A stretch of 64,000 bases of DNA from Pantoea alhagi. Its GTDB lineage: Bacteria > Pseudomonadota > Gammaproteobacteria > Enterobacterales > Enterobacteriaceae. The position numbers and the translations under genes were made by a program. Each line of letters begins with the position of its first letter. The first letter of the stretch is position 1. This document shows positions 48,800 through 58,763 of this stretch, one piece after another. The stretch is taken from the NCBI RefSeq assembly GCF_002101395.1, contig NZ_CP019706.1:3534001-3598000 (forward strand). The letters are read 5' to 3'. The notes below the pieces were generated by a model, which worked only from the letters and a program-made list of their open reading frames with translations, ran no database searches and was not told the DNA's origin.

Positions 48800-49689
48800 T
48801 ATTCCACTCCCGCCACAATGGCGCGGCGAATCCCGTCGCCCAACAGATTGATGATCAACACGCTCAGCATAATCGCGGCGCCAGGCAGCATGACCGTCCA
48901 GGGCGCAACGTAGATCAGCTCCAGCGCGTCACCCAGCATTGAGCCCCATTCCGGCGAAGGCAGTTGCGCGCCGAGATCGAGAAAGCCGAGCGCCGCAATA
49001 TCCAGAATAGCCATAGAGAGCGCGCGGGTGAATTCACTCACCAGCAGCGGCAGAATATTGGGCAGAATGGCATGCCAGAGAATATTCTTGTTGCTGGCCC
49101 CGTCCAGACGCGCAGCCACGATATAATCTTTTTCCAGTTCGTCATGTACGGCGGTGTAAATTGCCCGCACCAGTCGCGGCAACAGCGCCAGCCAGACCGC
49201 CAGCATCACATGTCCCAGCCCCGGCCCGATAAAGGCGACCACAACAATCGCCAGCAGCAGGGAAGGGATCGACAGCAGGGTATCCAGAATGTGATTCATC
49301 ACCGCCGAGCGCAACCCGTGCGTTATTCCTGCCAGCACGCCCAGCACCACCGCGCAGAGCGCCGCCGCCAGCGTTACCAGCAGCGCTGAGCCAACGGTCG
49401 GTGCCGCACCGCTCAGCAGACGGCTCAGCACATCGCGGCCTAAATCATCGGTGCCGAGGAAAAACGAGACATCGCCATAGCGTGACCAGGAGGGCGGCAG
49501 CAGCTGATAGCCAAGAAACTGTTGATCAAGGCCATACGGCGCCAGCCAGCCGCCAAACAGGCAAAGCAGCAGCAGGGCGATAAAGCCGTAAAAACCCACC
49601 ATCGCGCTGGTATCGTGGTAGAAAAGCCGCCACGTATAGCGAAACGGGCTGGGAGGCCGTTTCTCGGCGTAAATATTATCAACGGGCAT
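48799..49689 (-). CDS. sapC: Sap transporter permease SapC
   Basis: 296 residues, about six membrane segments. The EAA loop (VRLDGASN-like [18 protein letters not shown]) contacts the ATPases. It overlaps sapB by 11 bases, and its start is [13 protein letters not shown], close to E. coli. Confidence 0.96.
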   Translation of the reverse strand: MPVDNIYAEKRPPSPFRYTWRLFYHDTSAMVGFYGFIALLLLCLFGGWLAPYGLDQQFLGYQLLPPSWSRYGDVSFFLGTDDLGRDVLSRLLSGAAPTVGSALLVTLAAALCAVVLGVLAGITHGLRSAVMNHILDTLLSIPSLLLAIVVVAFIGPGLGHVMLAVWLALLPRLVRAIYTAVHDELEKDYIVAARLDGASNKNILWHAILPNILPLLVSEFTRALSMAILDIAALGFLDLGAQLPSPEWGSMLGDALELIYVAPWTVMLPGAAIMLSVLIINLLGDGIRRAIVAGVE

Positions 49690-50641
49690 ACCATTCCTTA
49701 TGCTTCAGCGGGGTCGTCATCGCGCCCAGGATATCGGATAACACATTCACCAGAATCACCAGGCCGCCAACCACCATTACGCCAGCAGAAATAGCGGCAT
49801 AATCCTGCTGGCGAATCGCATTAATCAGCCAGCGGCCCAGGCCGGGCCAGCTGAAAACCATTTCGGTGATCATGGCCAGCGTCAGCATGGTGGCAAACTG
49901 TAAGCCCAGACGTGGGATCACCGGCGGCAGCGCATTATGCAGCACATGACGCCGGATAACCGTAAAGCGTGACAGCCCACGGGTGGCAGCCGCTTTGATA
50001 TAGTTGGCGTCAATAACCTCGCTGGTACTGTTGCGCAGCAGACGGATAACTTCCGTGGTAGGGGCAATTGCCAGCGTGGTAACCGGCAGCACCATATGCA
50101 GGGCCACGTTGGTCAGCATTTCACGACGCCACGGCGAGTCGCTGATAAAAGCATCAACCAGGACAAAGCCGGTGACCGTTTTCATTTGATACAGCAGATC
50201 GATACGGCCGCTCACCGGCAGCCAGCCGAGGTTCAGTGAGAAAAACAGCGTCAGCAGCAGCGCCAGCCAGAATACCGGCATGGAAAAACCGAGCAGGGAA
50301 AACGCGCTTATCACCCGATCCTGCCATTTATTACGCATCACGCCAGCAATAATGCCCAGCGGGATGCCCAACAGCAGTGCCACGCTAAAAGCGAGCAGAC
50401 AGAGCTCCAGCGTAGCGGGAAAGACCTCTCGCAGCTGTAGATTGATCGACTGTCCGTTAATGCTGGATACGCCAAAATCGAGCTGCAACACGCCGGTAAA
50501 CCAGAACCACCAGGCGTCCAGCAGAGAAGCGCCCTGTAGCGGCGCGTGCGGTGTAAAATAGCTCAGACTGAAGGCCACCAGCGTCAGCATAAACAGCGTC
50601 ACCACCAGCAGCACCAGACGGCGCAGCGTATAGATAATCAC
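49679..50641 (-). CDS. sapB: Sap transporter permease SapB
   Basis: 320 residues with a conserved N-terminal [15 protein letters not shown] helix and the EAA loop [19 protein letters not shown]. DppB/OppB family. Stop overlaps sapC; its start overlaps the sapA end by four bases. Confidence 0.96.
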   Translation of the reverse strand: MIIYTLRRLVLLVVTLFMLTLVAFSLSYFTPHAPLQGASLLDAWWFWFTGVLQLDFGVSSINGQSINLQLREVFPATLELCLLAFSVALLLGIPLGIIAGVMRNKWQDRVISAFSLLGFSMPVFWLALLLTLFFSLNLGWLPVSGRIDLLYQMKTVTGFVLVDAFISDSPWRREMLTNVALHMVLPVTTLAIAPTTEVIRLLRNSTSEVIDANYIKAAATRGLSRFTVIRRHVLHNALPPVIPRLGLQFATMLTLAMITEMVFSWPGLGRWLINAIRQQDYAAISAGVMVVGGLVILVNVLSDILGAMTTPLKHKEWYAR

Positions 50642-52266
50642 GGTTTCGACTCCTCGCCATTATCGCGGTGGACGCCCGCAAAAGAAGCATTGCCAAACGG
50701 GCTTAGCACCAGTCCCTGTATATCGTGTCGGTAGGCTTGCAGGCGTAAAGAAGAGGCGAGCGGTAACACTGGTAGCTCGCGCGCCAGCACCTGCTGAGCC
50801 CGATCGTAGTGCTCTATGCGCGACGCCAGCTGTTGCGAGAGCAGCGCCTGCTGAAGTTCGCCATCAAATTCAGTATTGCACCAGTGGGCATAGTTCGTCT
50901 GAGAATTAATTGCCGCGCAGCTGAGCAGCGGACGGAAAAAGCTGTCCGGGTCGTTACTGTCGGTCGCCCAGCCGGTCAGGGTTAAATCGTGATTCATTTG
51001 CATCAGACGCGCTTCCTGAAAACGTCCCTCGACCGCCACAATGGTTACGCTTACGCCAATCTGCGCCAGGTCGGCCTGAAGCAGTTCAGCGGTTTTCAGC
51101 GGACTGGGATTCCAGGACTGTGAAGCGGAAGGCACCCACAGCGTCAATTCCAGGTTTTCCAGCCCCAGTTTTTTCAGTAACGCCCGCGCTTTATCGGGAT
51201 TATATTCCGTGATGCGCGCTTCGCTATCATAGGCCCACGAGGCCCGCGGCAGCACGGAAGCCGCCGTTTCCGCCGTACCGTAATAGATCGATTCCATCAA
51301 ACGTTCGTTATTGATCGCCAGCGCCAACGCATGACGTACTTCAACGCGATCCAGCGGCGGCTTGCGGGTATTAAACGCCAGATAGGCGATATTCATGCCT
51401 GGCCGCAACGTTAGTCGCAGACGCGGATCGTCACGCAGAATGGTGAGTTGGCTGGCGGCAGGATAGGCCAGCACGTCGCATTCGCCGGTAAGCAGTTTCG
51501 ACAGCCTGCCGGTACCGCCCGCGCCCATATCAATCACCACCTGCGGCATACGCGGCAGGCCTTTCCAGTAATGCGGGTTACGCTCCAGGCGCACATACTG
51601 CCCGGCACGGTATTCATTCAGCATAAAGGGGCCGGTGCCGACCGGCTGGCGATCCATCTCTTCCTGGCGATCGCGCGCCGTCAACTGCTGAGCATATTCT
51701 GCCGACAATACCGGCGCGTAGTGGGTAGCCAGATGCCACAGAAAAGAGGCGTCCGGACTTTTCAGACGGATCTCTACCGTATCCTTGTCGATTTTTTTAA
51801 CGCTTTTCACCGCATCAGCATATTGCAGGCTATCGAAGTAGGGATAGTCGCCGCCGTTAATGTTATGCCAGGGATGATGACGATCGAAAATGCGTGCAAA
51901 GCTGAACACCACATCATCAGCATTCATGGTGCGGCCAGGGGTAAACCAGGCGGTTTTTTGAAAGGAGACATGGCGACGTAAATGAAAGCGGTAGGTGGCA
52001 CCGTTATCCAGGGTTTCCCAGCGCTCTGCCAGTTCAGGGATCAGACGATAGGTGTAGGGATCGACATCCAGCAGGCGGTCATAAAGCTGCGCGGAAAGCG
52101 TATCTACCACCAGCCCGCTGCTGACCAGCTGTGGATTAAAGGTATTCATGATGCCATTAACGCAGTAGACGAAACCGCTGTTACGAATATCTTCCGGCGT
52201 CGCGGCGTGGCTGGCCGCGCTCAGCAGCATTAGCCCTGACAACAGCCTGGAGAGTAATTTCAACAT
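50638..52266 (-). CDS. sapA: Sap transporter periplasmic substrate-binding protein SapA
   Basis: 542 residues. A signal peptide (1-21, ending S-H-A) is followed by an oligopeptide-binding protein fold (SBP family 5) with [20 protein letters not shown] and [14 protein letters not shown]. It binds cationic peptides or heme in relatives. First gene of sapABCDF. The ribosome site is weak by eye. It is divergent from ryhB and hiuH. Confidence 0.95.
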   Translation of the reverse strand: MLKLLSRLLSGLMLLSAASHAATPEDIRNSGFVYCVNGIMNTFNPQLVSSGLVVDTLSAQLYDRLLDVDPYTYRLIPELAERWETLDNGATYRFHLRRHVSFQKTAWFTPGRTMNADDVVFSFARIFDRHHPWHNINGGDYPYFDSLQYADAVKSVKKIDKDTVEIRLKSPDASFLWHLATHYAPVLSAEYAQQLTARDRQEEMDRQPVGTGPFMLNEYRAGQYVRLERNPHYWKGLPRMPQVVIDMGAGGTGRLSKLLTGECDVLAYPAASQLTILRDDPRLRLTLRPGMNIAYLAFNTRKPPLDRVEVRHALALAINNERLMESIYYGTAETAASVLPRASWAYDSEARITEYNPDKARALLKKLGLENLELTLWVPSASQSWNPSPLKTAELLQADLAQIGVSVTIVAVEGRFQEARLMQMNHDLTLTGWATDSNDPDSFFRPLLSCAAINSQTNYAHWCNTEFDGELQQALLSQQLASRIEHYDRAQQVLARELPVLPLASSLRLQAYRHDIQGLVLSPFGNASFAGVHRDNGEESKP

Positions 52267-52404
52267 AGGAAGTTAACATTCAATGGGTGACACGCTGAGT
52301 GTATCGCACTCTGCAAGTTGTCCCAAAGTTTGCGGGGACGGCCGCTGTTTTTTCCACCATTCTGGGCAGGACGCCGCAAAGTAAGCCCAGAATTTGTGTG
52401 GTAA

Positions 52405-52419
52405 TGAGAAAAATTCTCA
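52405..52419. promoter_or_regulatory. Fur-like palindrome upstream of ryhB
   Basis: TGAGAAAAATTCTCA is a perfect palindrome with arms TGAGAA/TTCTCA and matches 11 of 15 positions of the Fur 7-1-7 motif TGATAATNATTATCA. It lies 11 bases before the ryhB -35 box and could be a second Fur site. Confidence 0.5.
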
Positions 52420-52429
52420 ACAAATGACT

Positions 52430-52458
52430 TTGCAAATGATATTGAGAATGATTACTAT
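52430..52458 (+). promoter_or_regulatory. ryhB promoter with overlapping Fur box
   Basis: -35 TTGCAA (52430-52435) and -10 TACTAT (52453-52458) with a 17-base spacer. The spacer and -10 form GATATTGAGAATGATTACT (52438-52456), matching 14 of 19 positions of the Fur box. Iron-bound Fur would block this promoter. Confidence 0.8.
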
Positions 52459-52464
52459 TCATCT

Positions 52465-52553
52465 GTGCTTCAGCGGTGGCTCTACCGGGGAAGTGCACGA
52501 CATTGCTCACATTGCTTCCAGTATTACTTGCCCGCCAGTGCGGGCTTTTTTTT
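52465..52553 (+). ncRNA. ryhB: RyhB small RNA
   Basis: About 89 bases from the predicted start near 52465. The core at 52496-52529, starting CACGACATTGCTCACATTGC, matches the E. coli RyhB seed and Hfq-binding core almost base for base. The 3' end is the terminator GCCCGC/GCGGGC (52530-52545) followed by eight T. The 5' third differs from E. coli. RyhB pairs with mRNAs for iron-using proteins (sdh, sodB, acn and others) to save iron when Fur is inactive. In E. coli it lies near yhhX/yhhY; here it is between sapA and hiuH. Confidence 0.9.
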
Positions 52554-52649
52554 GCCTCTCTTCCAGGAAATTTCTGATCTGAACCCTTTTTTCCACTCTT
52601 CCTGACCACAGCGTGTAGGCTCAGCGGTGAAACTAACAAGGAGCATCAA

Positions 52650-53060
52650 ATGAAAATTAAATCAGTTTTACTGCTGGCAGGGCTGGGTATGATGGGCAAC
52701 GCGCTGGCTGACGCGCCGCGTAACCCGATTAGCGTTCATGTGCTGAATACCCAGACCGGGAAACCTTCCTCCGGAGTAAAAGTAGATCTGGAGCAGCAGC
52801 AGAGCGGTAAGTGGGTCACGCTGGCCAGTAAAACCACCGATACCGATGGCCGCATCGCCGCTTTTTATCCGGAAGGTAAAAATTTTAGCGCCGGAGAGTA
52901 TCGCGTAACTTTTCACACCGGCGACTATTTCCAGCAGCATCATCAGGCGACCTTTTTTCCGGAGGTGCCGGTGAATTTTCAGGTCACCAATACGCAGGAG
53001 CATTACCATATTCCACTGCTGCTGAGCCAGTACGGTTTTTCCACCTATCGCGGCAGCTGA
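52650..53060 (+). CDS. hiuH: 5-hydroxyisourate hydrolase, secreted
   Basis: 136 residues. A signal peptide (about 1-21, GNALA-DAP) is followed by the transthyretin-like fold: NPISVHVLNTQTGKP near the N-terminus and the terminal Y-R-G-S tetrapeptide that marks HiuH against true transthyretin. The ribosome site AAGGAG precedes the ATG. It hydrolyses 5-hydroxyisourate in the urate pathway; E. coli YedX is the relative. No other purine-catabolic gene is here. Confidence 0.92.
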   Translation: MKIKSVLLLAGLGMMGNALADAPRNPISVHVLNTQTGKPSSGVKVDLEQQQSGKWVTLASKTTDTDGRIAAFYPEGKNFSAGEYRVTFHTGDYFQQHHQATFFPEVPVNFQVTNTQEHYHIPLLLSQYGFSTYRGS

Positions 53061-53074
53061 CACGCCACTGTCTT

Positions 53075-53095
53075 AGCGCCACTCGCGGTGGCGCT
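53075..53095 (+). terminator. stem-loop after hiuH
   Basis: AGCGCCAC and GTGGCGCT form an eight-base stem with a five-base loop, 14 bases after the stop; no U-tract. The remaining gap to 53361 is AT-rich and has a short palindrome at 53176-53191 but nothing else I can assign. Confidence 0.45.
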
Positions 53096-53361
53096 GATGC
53101 GTGTTACCCTCGATCTATTGATTTTTCCCGTCAGAAAAATTCCCAAAAATCCTTTCATCAAAACATATTCTGCTTTACTGACTGTACAGTAAGGCTTTTC
53201 CTAATCGTCTGTTTTTGTTGATGACCATCAAAATAGATAAATTCTTTTAATTTATGTTGGCACGTAAGAGCAGCGTCGCTATTGGCGAGCTGACAAGGCA
53301 TCGTTGCGTCAGCGCTCTGAGACGAGGCTGCCCGGGGATAGTGGATTACGTGGGATAAATT

Positions 53362-54393
53362 ATGATTATTTCTGTACAAATATTACGGGCGCTGGCGGCG
53401 CTGATGGTGGTCATGCAGCATATCGCTGATAAGGCGGAACAGTATCATAGCGATGCGCTTAGTGATTACCATATCGGCTATTTTGGCGTCGATCTCTTTT
53501 TTATCATTTCCGGCTACATCATGTGTCATGCCACAAGCCAGAAGAGGCTGAGCGTCAGGCGCTTTATCGCCAATCGTATTAAAAGAATCATCCCTCTTTA
53601 CTGGATCGTTACCGCCGCTGCGCTGATGGTTTATCTCGTTGCACCTTCAATGGTTAACAGCTCTGGCGGCGAAACCAGCATTTTTTCTTCCTGGACGCTG
53701 ATACCAACAGGGAAAAAATTGTTAGTGCAGAACGGCTGGACGCTTAGCTATGAATTTCTGTTTTACCTGATTTTTGCAGGCTTTTTGGTGGTTGGCTCGT
53801 TGAAAAAACAGATTATTTTCTCTTCCATCGTGCTGATGGCAATGGTGCTGGTGGGACTCTATTTCCAGCCGCAGCAGCCAACGCTGAAGTTCCTTACAGA
53901 TAAACTTTTCGCAGAATTTATTTCAGGCATGCTGGCATACTTGTTTTTACAGCGTGTGTCGTTGTCATCAACAACTTCTTTTTTGTTGCTGACCGCGGGC
54001 ATGGCGTTGTTGCTTCTGCAAAATCACTACGGGATCTATGCCTCTGCGGCTGGCAGGGTATTAAGCGGTGGCGTGCCGATGCTGCTACTTTTTACCGGCA
54101 TCGTGGGACTTGAACCCGTAATAAGCAAAATCGCCTTTCCTGGCAAGAAAAGCGCGATATTGTTGGGGAATGCATCCTATTCACTCTATCTGATCCATCC
54201 TTTTACGCTTTCTCCCTGTGCGCTGATCCTGCACAAATTTCAGCTGGTGCAAAACCAGATGCTGTTTGTGTCGCTGCCGCTTTTTGTCGCCGTTCTGGCT
54301 GGCATTGCGGCATGGCTTTTTATCGAGCAGCCTGTAAACGCCTTTTTTAAACAGAAAAACATGACCGCAGCGGCGAGCCCGCTTACTGGCTAA
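53362..54393 (+). CDS. acyltransferase 3 family membrane protein
   Basis: 343 residues with about ten membrane segments. The family signature is at the start: QILRALAALMVVMQHIADK (the His is catalytic) and GYFGVDLFFIISGYIM; NGWTLSYEFLFYLIF follows in the middle. These enzymes O-acylate polysaccharides or lipopolysaccharide (OafA/ExoZ type); the target is unknown. The region is richer in A and T than its neighbours. It is not at this place in E. coli. Confidence 0.85.
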   Translation: MIISVQILRALAALMVVMQHIADKAEQYHSDALSDYHIGYFGVDLFFIISGYIMCHATSQKRLSVRRFIANRIKRIIPLYWIVTAAALMVYLVAPSMVNSSGGETSIFSSWTLIPTGKKLLVQNGWTLSYEFLFYLIFAGFLVVGSLKKQIIFSSIVLMAMVLVGLYFQPQQPTLKFLTDKLFAEFISGMLAYLFLQRVSLSSTTSFLLLTAGMALLLLQNHYGIYASAAGRVLSGGVPMLLLFTGIVGLEPVISKIAFPGKKSAILLGNASYSLYLIHPFTLSPCALILHKFQLVQNQMLFVSLPLFVAVLAGIAAWLFIEQPVNAFFKQKNMTAAASPLTG

Positions 54394-54405
54394 GGCAGGT
54401 GGCGA

Positions 54406-55461
54406 TCATGCCGGGCGCGGCGACATTTCATGTTTTTTCACCATAGCGCGCCACTGATGATAGGTAACGCCTAACAGCTCTGCCGCCCGGCGCTGGTTAA
54501 ATTTGGCCTGCTGCAAACTTTTTTCCATCAGTGCAAGCTCCTGCTGTAGCTGCCATTGTCTGAGATCGAGCGGAAGCGCAGGCAGAGCCTCTGCGCTCTG
54601 CAGAGCAGAAAGCGGCTGCGAAGCGCGCTCCGCCATGTGCTGATAAGCAACAGGCGCAGGTTCATCAGCCTGTGCCTGAACAGGCTGGCGCGGCGCAAAG
54701 GGGTTAATAATAATCTCATCCAGCTCTTCATCTACGGAGGCGTGACGGTAGACAGAGCGTTCAACCACATTTTTTAACTCTCGAATGTTGCCTGGCCAGT
54801 GGTAATCAAGCAGCGCCTGCTGCGCACGATGGGAAAATCCAGGAAACAGCGGCAGCCCCAGTTCACGACACATCTGAATGGCAAAGTGACGGGCCAGCAG
54901 CAGGATATCGCTACGGCGCTCGCGCAGCGGCGGCAGCTGTACCACATCAAACGCCAGCCGATCCAGCAGGTCGGCGCGAAACTGGCCCTGTTGCGCCAGC
55001 TCAGGCAGGTTAGCGTGCGTTGCGCACACCAGCCGCACATTCACCTGCAGCGACTGATTGCCGCCGACGCGCTCCAGCTGGCCATACTCAATCACCCGCA
55101 GCAGCTTTTCCTGCACCAGCATTGGCGCCGTTGCCAGCTCATCCAGGAACAGGGTGCCGCCATCGGCGCGTTCAAAACGCCCTAAATGGCGCTGCCGCGC
55201 ACCGGTAAAGGCGCCCGCTTCATGGCCGAATAGTTCAGAATCGAGCAGGTTCTCATTCAGCGCGGCGCAGTTAAGTGAAATAAACGGGCCCTGCCAGCGC
55301 TCGGAAAGATAATGCAGGCGGCTGGCAATCAGCTCTTTACCGGTGCCGCGTTCGCCAATAACCAGCACCGGTTTATTGAGCGGAGCCAGGCGCGAAACCT
55401 GTTCCAGCATCTCCAGAAAGTTATTGGCTTCGCCCAGCAGGTTTTCGTTCGCTTCGCTCAT
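54406..55461 (-). CDS. pspF: phage-shock protein operon activator PspF
   Basis: 351 residues from the ATG at 55461. An AAA+ sigma-54 activator without a receiver domain: Walker A is GERGTGKELIA, the GAFTGA loop is intact (EAGAFTGARQRH), and a Fis-type helix-turn-helix ends the protein (RRAAELLGVTYHQWR). PspA holds it inactive until membrane stress. It is divergent from pspA, as in E. coli. A linker of ~60 residues rich in Ala, Gln and Pro precedes the DNA-binding part. Confidence 0.96.
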   Translation of the reverse strand: MSEANENLLGEANNFLEMLEQVSRLAPLNKPVLVIGERGTGKELIASRLHYLSERWQGPFISLNCAALNENLLDSELFGHEAGAFTGARQRHLGRFERADGGTLFLDELATAPMLVQEKLLRVIEYGQLERVGGNQSLQVNVRLVCATHANLPELAQQGQFRADLLDRLAFDVVQLPPLRERRSDILLLARHFAIQMCRELGLPLFPGFSHRAQQALLDYHWPGNIRELKNVVERSVYRHASVDEELDEIIINPFAPRQPVQAQADEPAPVAYQHMAERASQPLSALQSAEALPALPLDLRQWQLQQELALMEKSLQQAKFNQRRAAELLGVTYHQWRAMVKKHEMSPRPA

Positions 55462-55558
55462 GGTTAATTTCACCGAAAGTTGGTTTTATTGACCACTATA
55501 AAAACTATCTTTGCCTGGGTCAAAATTAAAAATTATTAAATATCAAACAATTAAAAGT

Positions 55559-55574
55559 TGGCACGGAACTTGAT
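55559..55574 (+). promoter_or_regulatory. sigma-54 promoter of pspA
   Basis: TGGCACGGAACTTGAT has the -24 TGGCAC and a -12 TTGAT element; E. coli pspA also has a degenerate -12 box. It lies 51 bases before the pspA ATG. PspF and IHF sites are expected just upstream, in the AT-rich 55490-55555 stretch. Confidence 0.8.
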
Positions 55575-55624
55575 AAAGAGAACAGGTAAGCGTCATTAAG
55601 CGCTAAAAACTGGAGGAGTAAATT

Positions 55625-56290
55625 ATGGGTATTTTTTCTCGTTTCGCCGACATCGTAAACGCCAACATCAACACGCTGCTGGATAAAGCGGAAGATCCAC
55701 AAAAAATGGTGCGCCTGATGATTCAGGAGATGGAAGACACGCTGGTTGAGGTTCGTTCCACTTCTGCACGCGGCCTGGCTGAACGTAAACAGCTGCTGCG
55801 TCGTATTGAACAGGCGCAAATCCAGCAGAACGAATGGCAGGAAAAAGCAGAGCTGGCGCTGCGCAGAGACAAAGACGATTTAGCACGTTCCGCGCTGATT
55901 GAAAAGCAGAAGCTTACCGATTTAGTGGCCTCGCTGCAGCAGGAAGTGACTCAGATTGATGAAACGCTGGCGCGAATGAAAGGCGAAGTTGCCGAGCTGG
56001 AGAAAAAGCTGAGTGAAACCCGCGCACGCCAGCAGGCGCTGACGCTGCGTCATCAGGCGGCTTCTTCCTCACGCGATGTTCGTCGTCAACTGGACAGTGG
56101 CAAACTCGATGATGCGATGGCGCGCTTTGAATCTTTTGAGCGTCGTATCGATCATATGGAAGCGGAAGCGGAAAGCCATCGCTTTGGCAAAAGCAAAACC
56201 CTGGATCAGGAATTTGCCGAGCTGAAAGCGGACGACGCCATCGGAGAGCAACTGGCGGCGCTGAAGGCAAAAATGAACCGCAGCGAATAA
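55625..56290 (+). CDS. pspA: phage shock protein A
   Basis: 221 residues, one short of E. coli. A coiled-coil ESCRT-III-like membrane-repair protein, starting [19 protein letters not shown] with the amphipathic membrane helix. It inhibits PspF and coats damaged inner membrane. First gene of pspABCD. Confidence 0.97.
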   Translation: MGIFSRFADIVNANINTLLDKAEDPQKMVRLMIQEMEDTLVEVRSTSARGLAERKQLLRRIEQAQIQQNEWQEKAELALRRDKDDLARSALIEKQKLTDLVASLQQEVTQIDETLARMKGEVAELEKKLSETRARQQALTLRHQAASSSRDVRRQLDSGKLDDAMARFESFERRIDHMEAEAESHRFGKSKTLDQEFAELKADDAIGEQLAALKAKMNRSE

Positions 56291-56378
56291 AGGTGGGCGG
56301 TCCGCCCTGTAAAGTGCAGGGCGTTGTTGACTGTTTTAGCCGTTTTGCCCTCCGGGGCGACACCATCAAGGAGAGAGA

Positions 56379-56603
56379 ATGAGCTCACTATTTCTTGCCA
56401 TACCCCTGACTATTTTTGTGCTGTTTGTTGCACCGGTCTGGCTGTGGCTGCATTACAGCAATCGTCAGAGCGGGGCCAGCCTTTCCTCAGGCGATATGCA
56501 GCGTCTGCAACAGCTGACGCAGGATGCGCGTCGCATGCGTGAACGCATTCAAACGCTGGAGGAGATCCTCGACGCAGAACATCCGGAGTGGAGACAGCCA
56601 TGA
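56379..56603 (+). CDS. pspB: phage shock protein B
   Basis: 74 residues. One membrane helix (about 4-24) and a cytoplasmic coiled coil (MQRLQQLTQDARRMRERIQ). It works with PspC to sense stress and release PspA from PspF. Stop overlaps the pspC start by four bases. Confidence 0.95.
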   Translation: MSSLFLAIPLTIFVLFVAPVWLWLHYSNRQSGASLSSGDMQRLQQLTQDARRMRERIQTLEEILDAEHPEWRQP

Positions 56604-56962
56604 ATAAAAGCCGATTCAGTGGAAAAAAACTGTGGCGTATCCCGCAGCAGGGCAAGGTCAAAGGCGTTTGCGCCGGGATCGCCCACTATCTGCATATCCC
56701 GGTTACCCTCGTCAGGGTAATTGTGGTGCTGTCGATGGTGTTTGGGCTGTTTATGTTTACGCTGATCGCCTATGTGGTTCTCAGCTACGTGCTGGAGCCG
56801 ATGCCGGCGCATGCTGAACAGCAAGCGGCGCCGCTGCGGGCTGATGAGCTGCTGGACGCGCTTAGCGATGAAATGGCGCAAAATGAACATAAGCTGCGCC
56901 AGCTTGAACGCTACGTTACGTCAGAAACTTTTAGCGTACGCAGCCGTTTTCGTCAGCTTTAA
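56600..56962 (+). CDS. pspC: phage shock protein C
   Basis: 120 residues from the ATG at 56600. PspC domain with KLWRIPQQGKVKGVCAGIA and a membrane segment at about 40-65. It sits in the inner membrane and binds PspA under stress. Confidence 0.95.
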   Translation: MNKSRFSGKKLWRIPQQGKVKGVCAGIAHYLHIPVTLVRVIVVLSMVFGLFMFTLIAYVVLSYVLEPMPAHAEQQAAPLRADELLDALSDEMAQNEHKLRQLERYVTSETFSVRSRFRQL

Positions 56963-57017
56963 TCCCGGGCTGCGTCGGCCACTGTCCGACCAGCCTGTTA
57001 TCAATATAAGGAGAGGT

Positions 57018-57233
57018 ATGTCGAATTTTCGTCAGCGCGCAATACGCGCCACGCCTGTGCTGAAACGCGCGGGCAAACAGCTTCTGATTCATGGCCTGAT
57101 GCTGGCTCCAGTCGGCATCAGCGGCTGGGCGGTAAAAGCCGTAGCGCGCAGGCCGCTACGTTTGCTGATCGCCTTTGCGCTTGAGCCGCTGCTGAAAAAA
57201 GTCGCTAACCGTCTTGCCTCTCGCCTGTGCTGA
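57018..57233 (+). CDS. pspD: phage shock protein D
   Basis: 71 residues from the ATG at 57018 with GGAGAGG as ribosome site. A hydrophobic stretch, GISGWAVKAVARRPLRLLI, matches E. coli PspD (GWAIKSVARRPLK). Peripheral membrane protein of unclear role. The thiosulfate transferase gene pspE that follows in E. coli is absent. Confidence 0.85.
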   Translation: MSNFRQRAIRATPVLKRAGKQLLIHGLMLAPVGISGWAVKAVARRPLRLLIAFALEPLLKKVANRLASRLC

Positions 57234-57365
57234 TCCGGCACGCGCTGAATTACCAGCGCATCTCACATTATCCGTTCTTTTTAGTAATGCATTACACTGA
57301 TGGTCAACCCGCCGGGATGCCTGACGCTATCCCGGCTTATTATTGATGCAGCAGGGATGAGCCCG

Positions 57366-58763
57366 ATGAAACGAATTCAAAATGAACTGGCGGCATGGGT
57401 AAATCGCGGCGTCGATCGTCATTTACGACTGGCGGTAACCGGCCTGAGCCGCAGCGGGAAAACGGCGTTTATTACGTCGCTGGTTAATCAGTTGCTGAAT
57501 ACGCATGGCGGCGCACGTCTGCCGTTATTTTCCGTGGTGCGCGAAGATCGCCTGCTGGGTGTAAAGCGCGTGCCGCAGCGCGACATGGGCATTCAGCGTT
57601 TTACCTACGATGAAGGGCTGGCCCAGCTTTACGGCAGCCCACCTGCCTGGCCGACGCCGACGCGCGGCGTCAGTGAGATGCAGCTGGCGCTGCGCTTCCG
57701 ATCGCAGGACTCTCTGCTGCGACACTTCAAACAAACAGCCACCCTCTATCTGGAGATCGTTGACTATCCCGGCGAGTGGCTGCTCGATCTGCCCATGCTG
57801 GCGCAGGACTATTTAAGCTGGTCACGTCAGATGAACAGTTTATTGCAGGGCGATCGGGCGGAGTGGGCCGCAGAGTGGAAACGGCTGTGTGCTAATCTCG
57901 ATCCGCTGGCACCGGCGGATGAAAATCAGCTGGCGGCTATTGCTGCCGCCTGGACCGCTTATCTGCTGCGCTGCAAGCAAGAGGGACTGCATTTTATTCA
58001 GCCGGGCCGTTTTGTCCTGCCGGGGGAGATGGCTGGCGCGCCTGCGCTACAGTTTTTCCCGTGGCCACAGCTGAACGATATCGATGAGGCGCGGTTTGCG
58101 CAGGCAGAAAAAGGCAGCAATCTTGCCATGCTGCGCGCCCGTTATGATTATTACTGTCAGCATGTGGTAAAGGGCTTTTATAAGAATCACTTTCTGCGCT
58201 TTGATCGCCAGATCGTGCTGGTGGACTGCCTGCAGCCGCTAAACAGCGGGCCACAGGCGTTTAACGATATGCGCCTTGCCCTGACGCAGTTGATGCAAAG
58301 CTTTCATTACGGCCAGCGCACGCTGTTTCGCCGTCTGTTCTCACCAGTTATCGATAAGCTGCTGTTTGCGGCCACCAAAGCGGACCATATCACCGCCGAT
58401 CAGCATGCGGGGCTGGTCTCCCTGCTACAGCAACTGGTTCAGGACGCCTGGCAAAATGCGGCTTTCGAAGGCATCAATATGGACTGTATAGGCCTGGCCT
58501 CCGTGCAGGCGACGCAAAGCGGCATAGTGGATCATCAGGGCGAAAAAATTCCCGCGTTGCGCGGAGATCGTCTTAGCGACGGCGCACCGCTGACGGTATT
58601 TCCTGGCGAGGTGCCGTCACGTCTGCCCGGGCACAGCTTCTGGCAGGAGCAGGGGTTTCATTTTGAACAGTTCCGGCCGCAGCCGCTTAATGTTGATCGA
58701 CCGCTGCCGCATATCCGCATGGATGCTGCGCTGGAATTTTTACTGGGAGATAAGCTGCGATGA
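57366..58763 (+). CDS. ycjX: YcjX, P-loop NTPase of the psp regulon
   Basis: 465 residues from the ATG at 57366 ([15 protein letters not shown]), the start seen in relatives; the frame is open from 57300. Walker A is [12 protein letters not shown]. Ras-like stress GTPase family (DUF463) with [12 protein letters not shown]. Function not settled. It follows pspD and shares its regulon; it overlaps ycjF by four bases. Confidence 0.94.
   Translation: MKRIQNELAAWVNRGVDRHLRLAVTGLSRSGKTAFITSLVNQLLNTHGGARLPLFSVVREDRLLGVKRVPQRDMGIQRFTYDEGLAQLYGSPPAWPTPTRGVSEMQLALRFRSQDSLLRHFKQTATLYLEIVDYPGEWLLDLPMLAQDYLSWSRQMNSLLQGDRAEWAAEWKRLCANLDPLAPADENQLAAIAAAWTAYLLRCKQEGLHFIQPGRFVLPGEMAGAPALQFFPWPQLNDIDEARFAQAEKGSNLAMLRARYDYYCQHVVKGFYKNHFLRFDRQIVLVDCLQPLNSGPQAFNDMRLALTQLMQSFHYGQRTLFRRLFSPVIDKLLFAATKADHITADQHAGLVSLLQQLVQDAWQNAAFEGINMDCIGLASVQATQSGIVDHQGEKIPALRGDRLSDGAPLTVFPGEVPSRLPGHSFWQEQGFHFEQFRPQPLNVDRPLPHIRMDAALEFLLGDKLR

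Noticed and set aside
53176..53191. TACTG...CAGTA palindrome thought to be a LexA box
   Set aside because: The centre is too short; a LexA box needs CTGT-N8-ACAG, which is not met.
57300..57365. Upstream start for ycjX
   Set aside because: The extra 22 codons are not in known relatives; the ATG at 57366 begins the conserved sequence.
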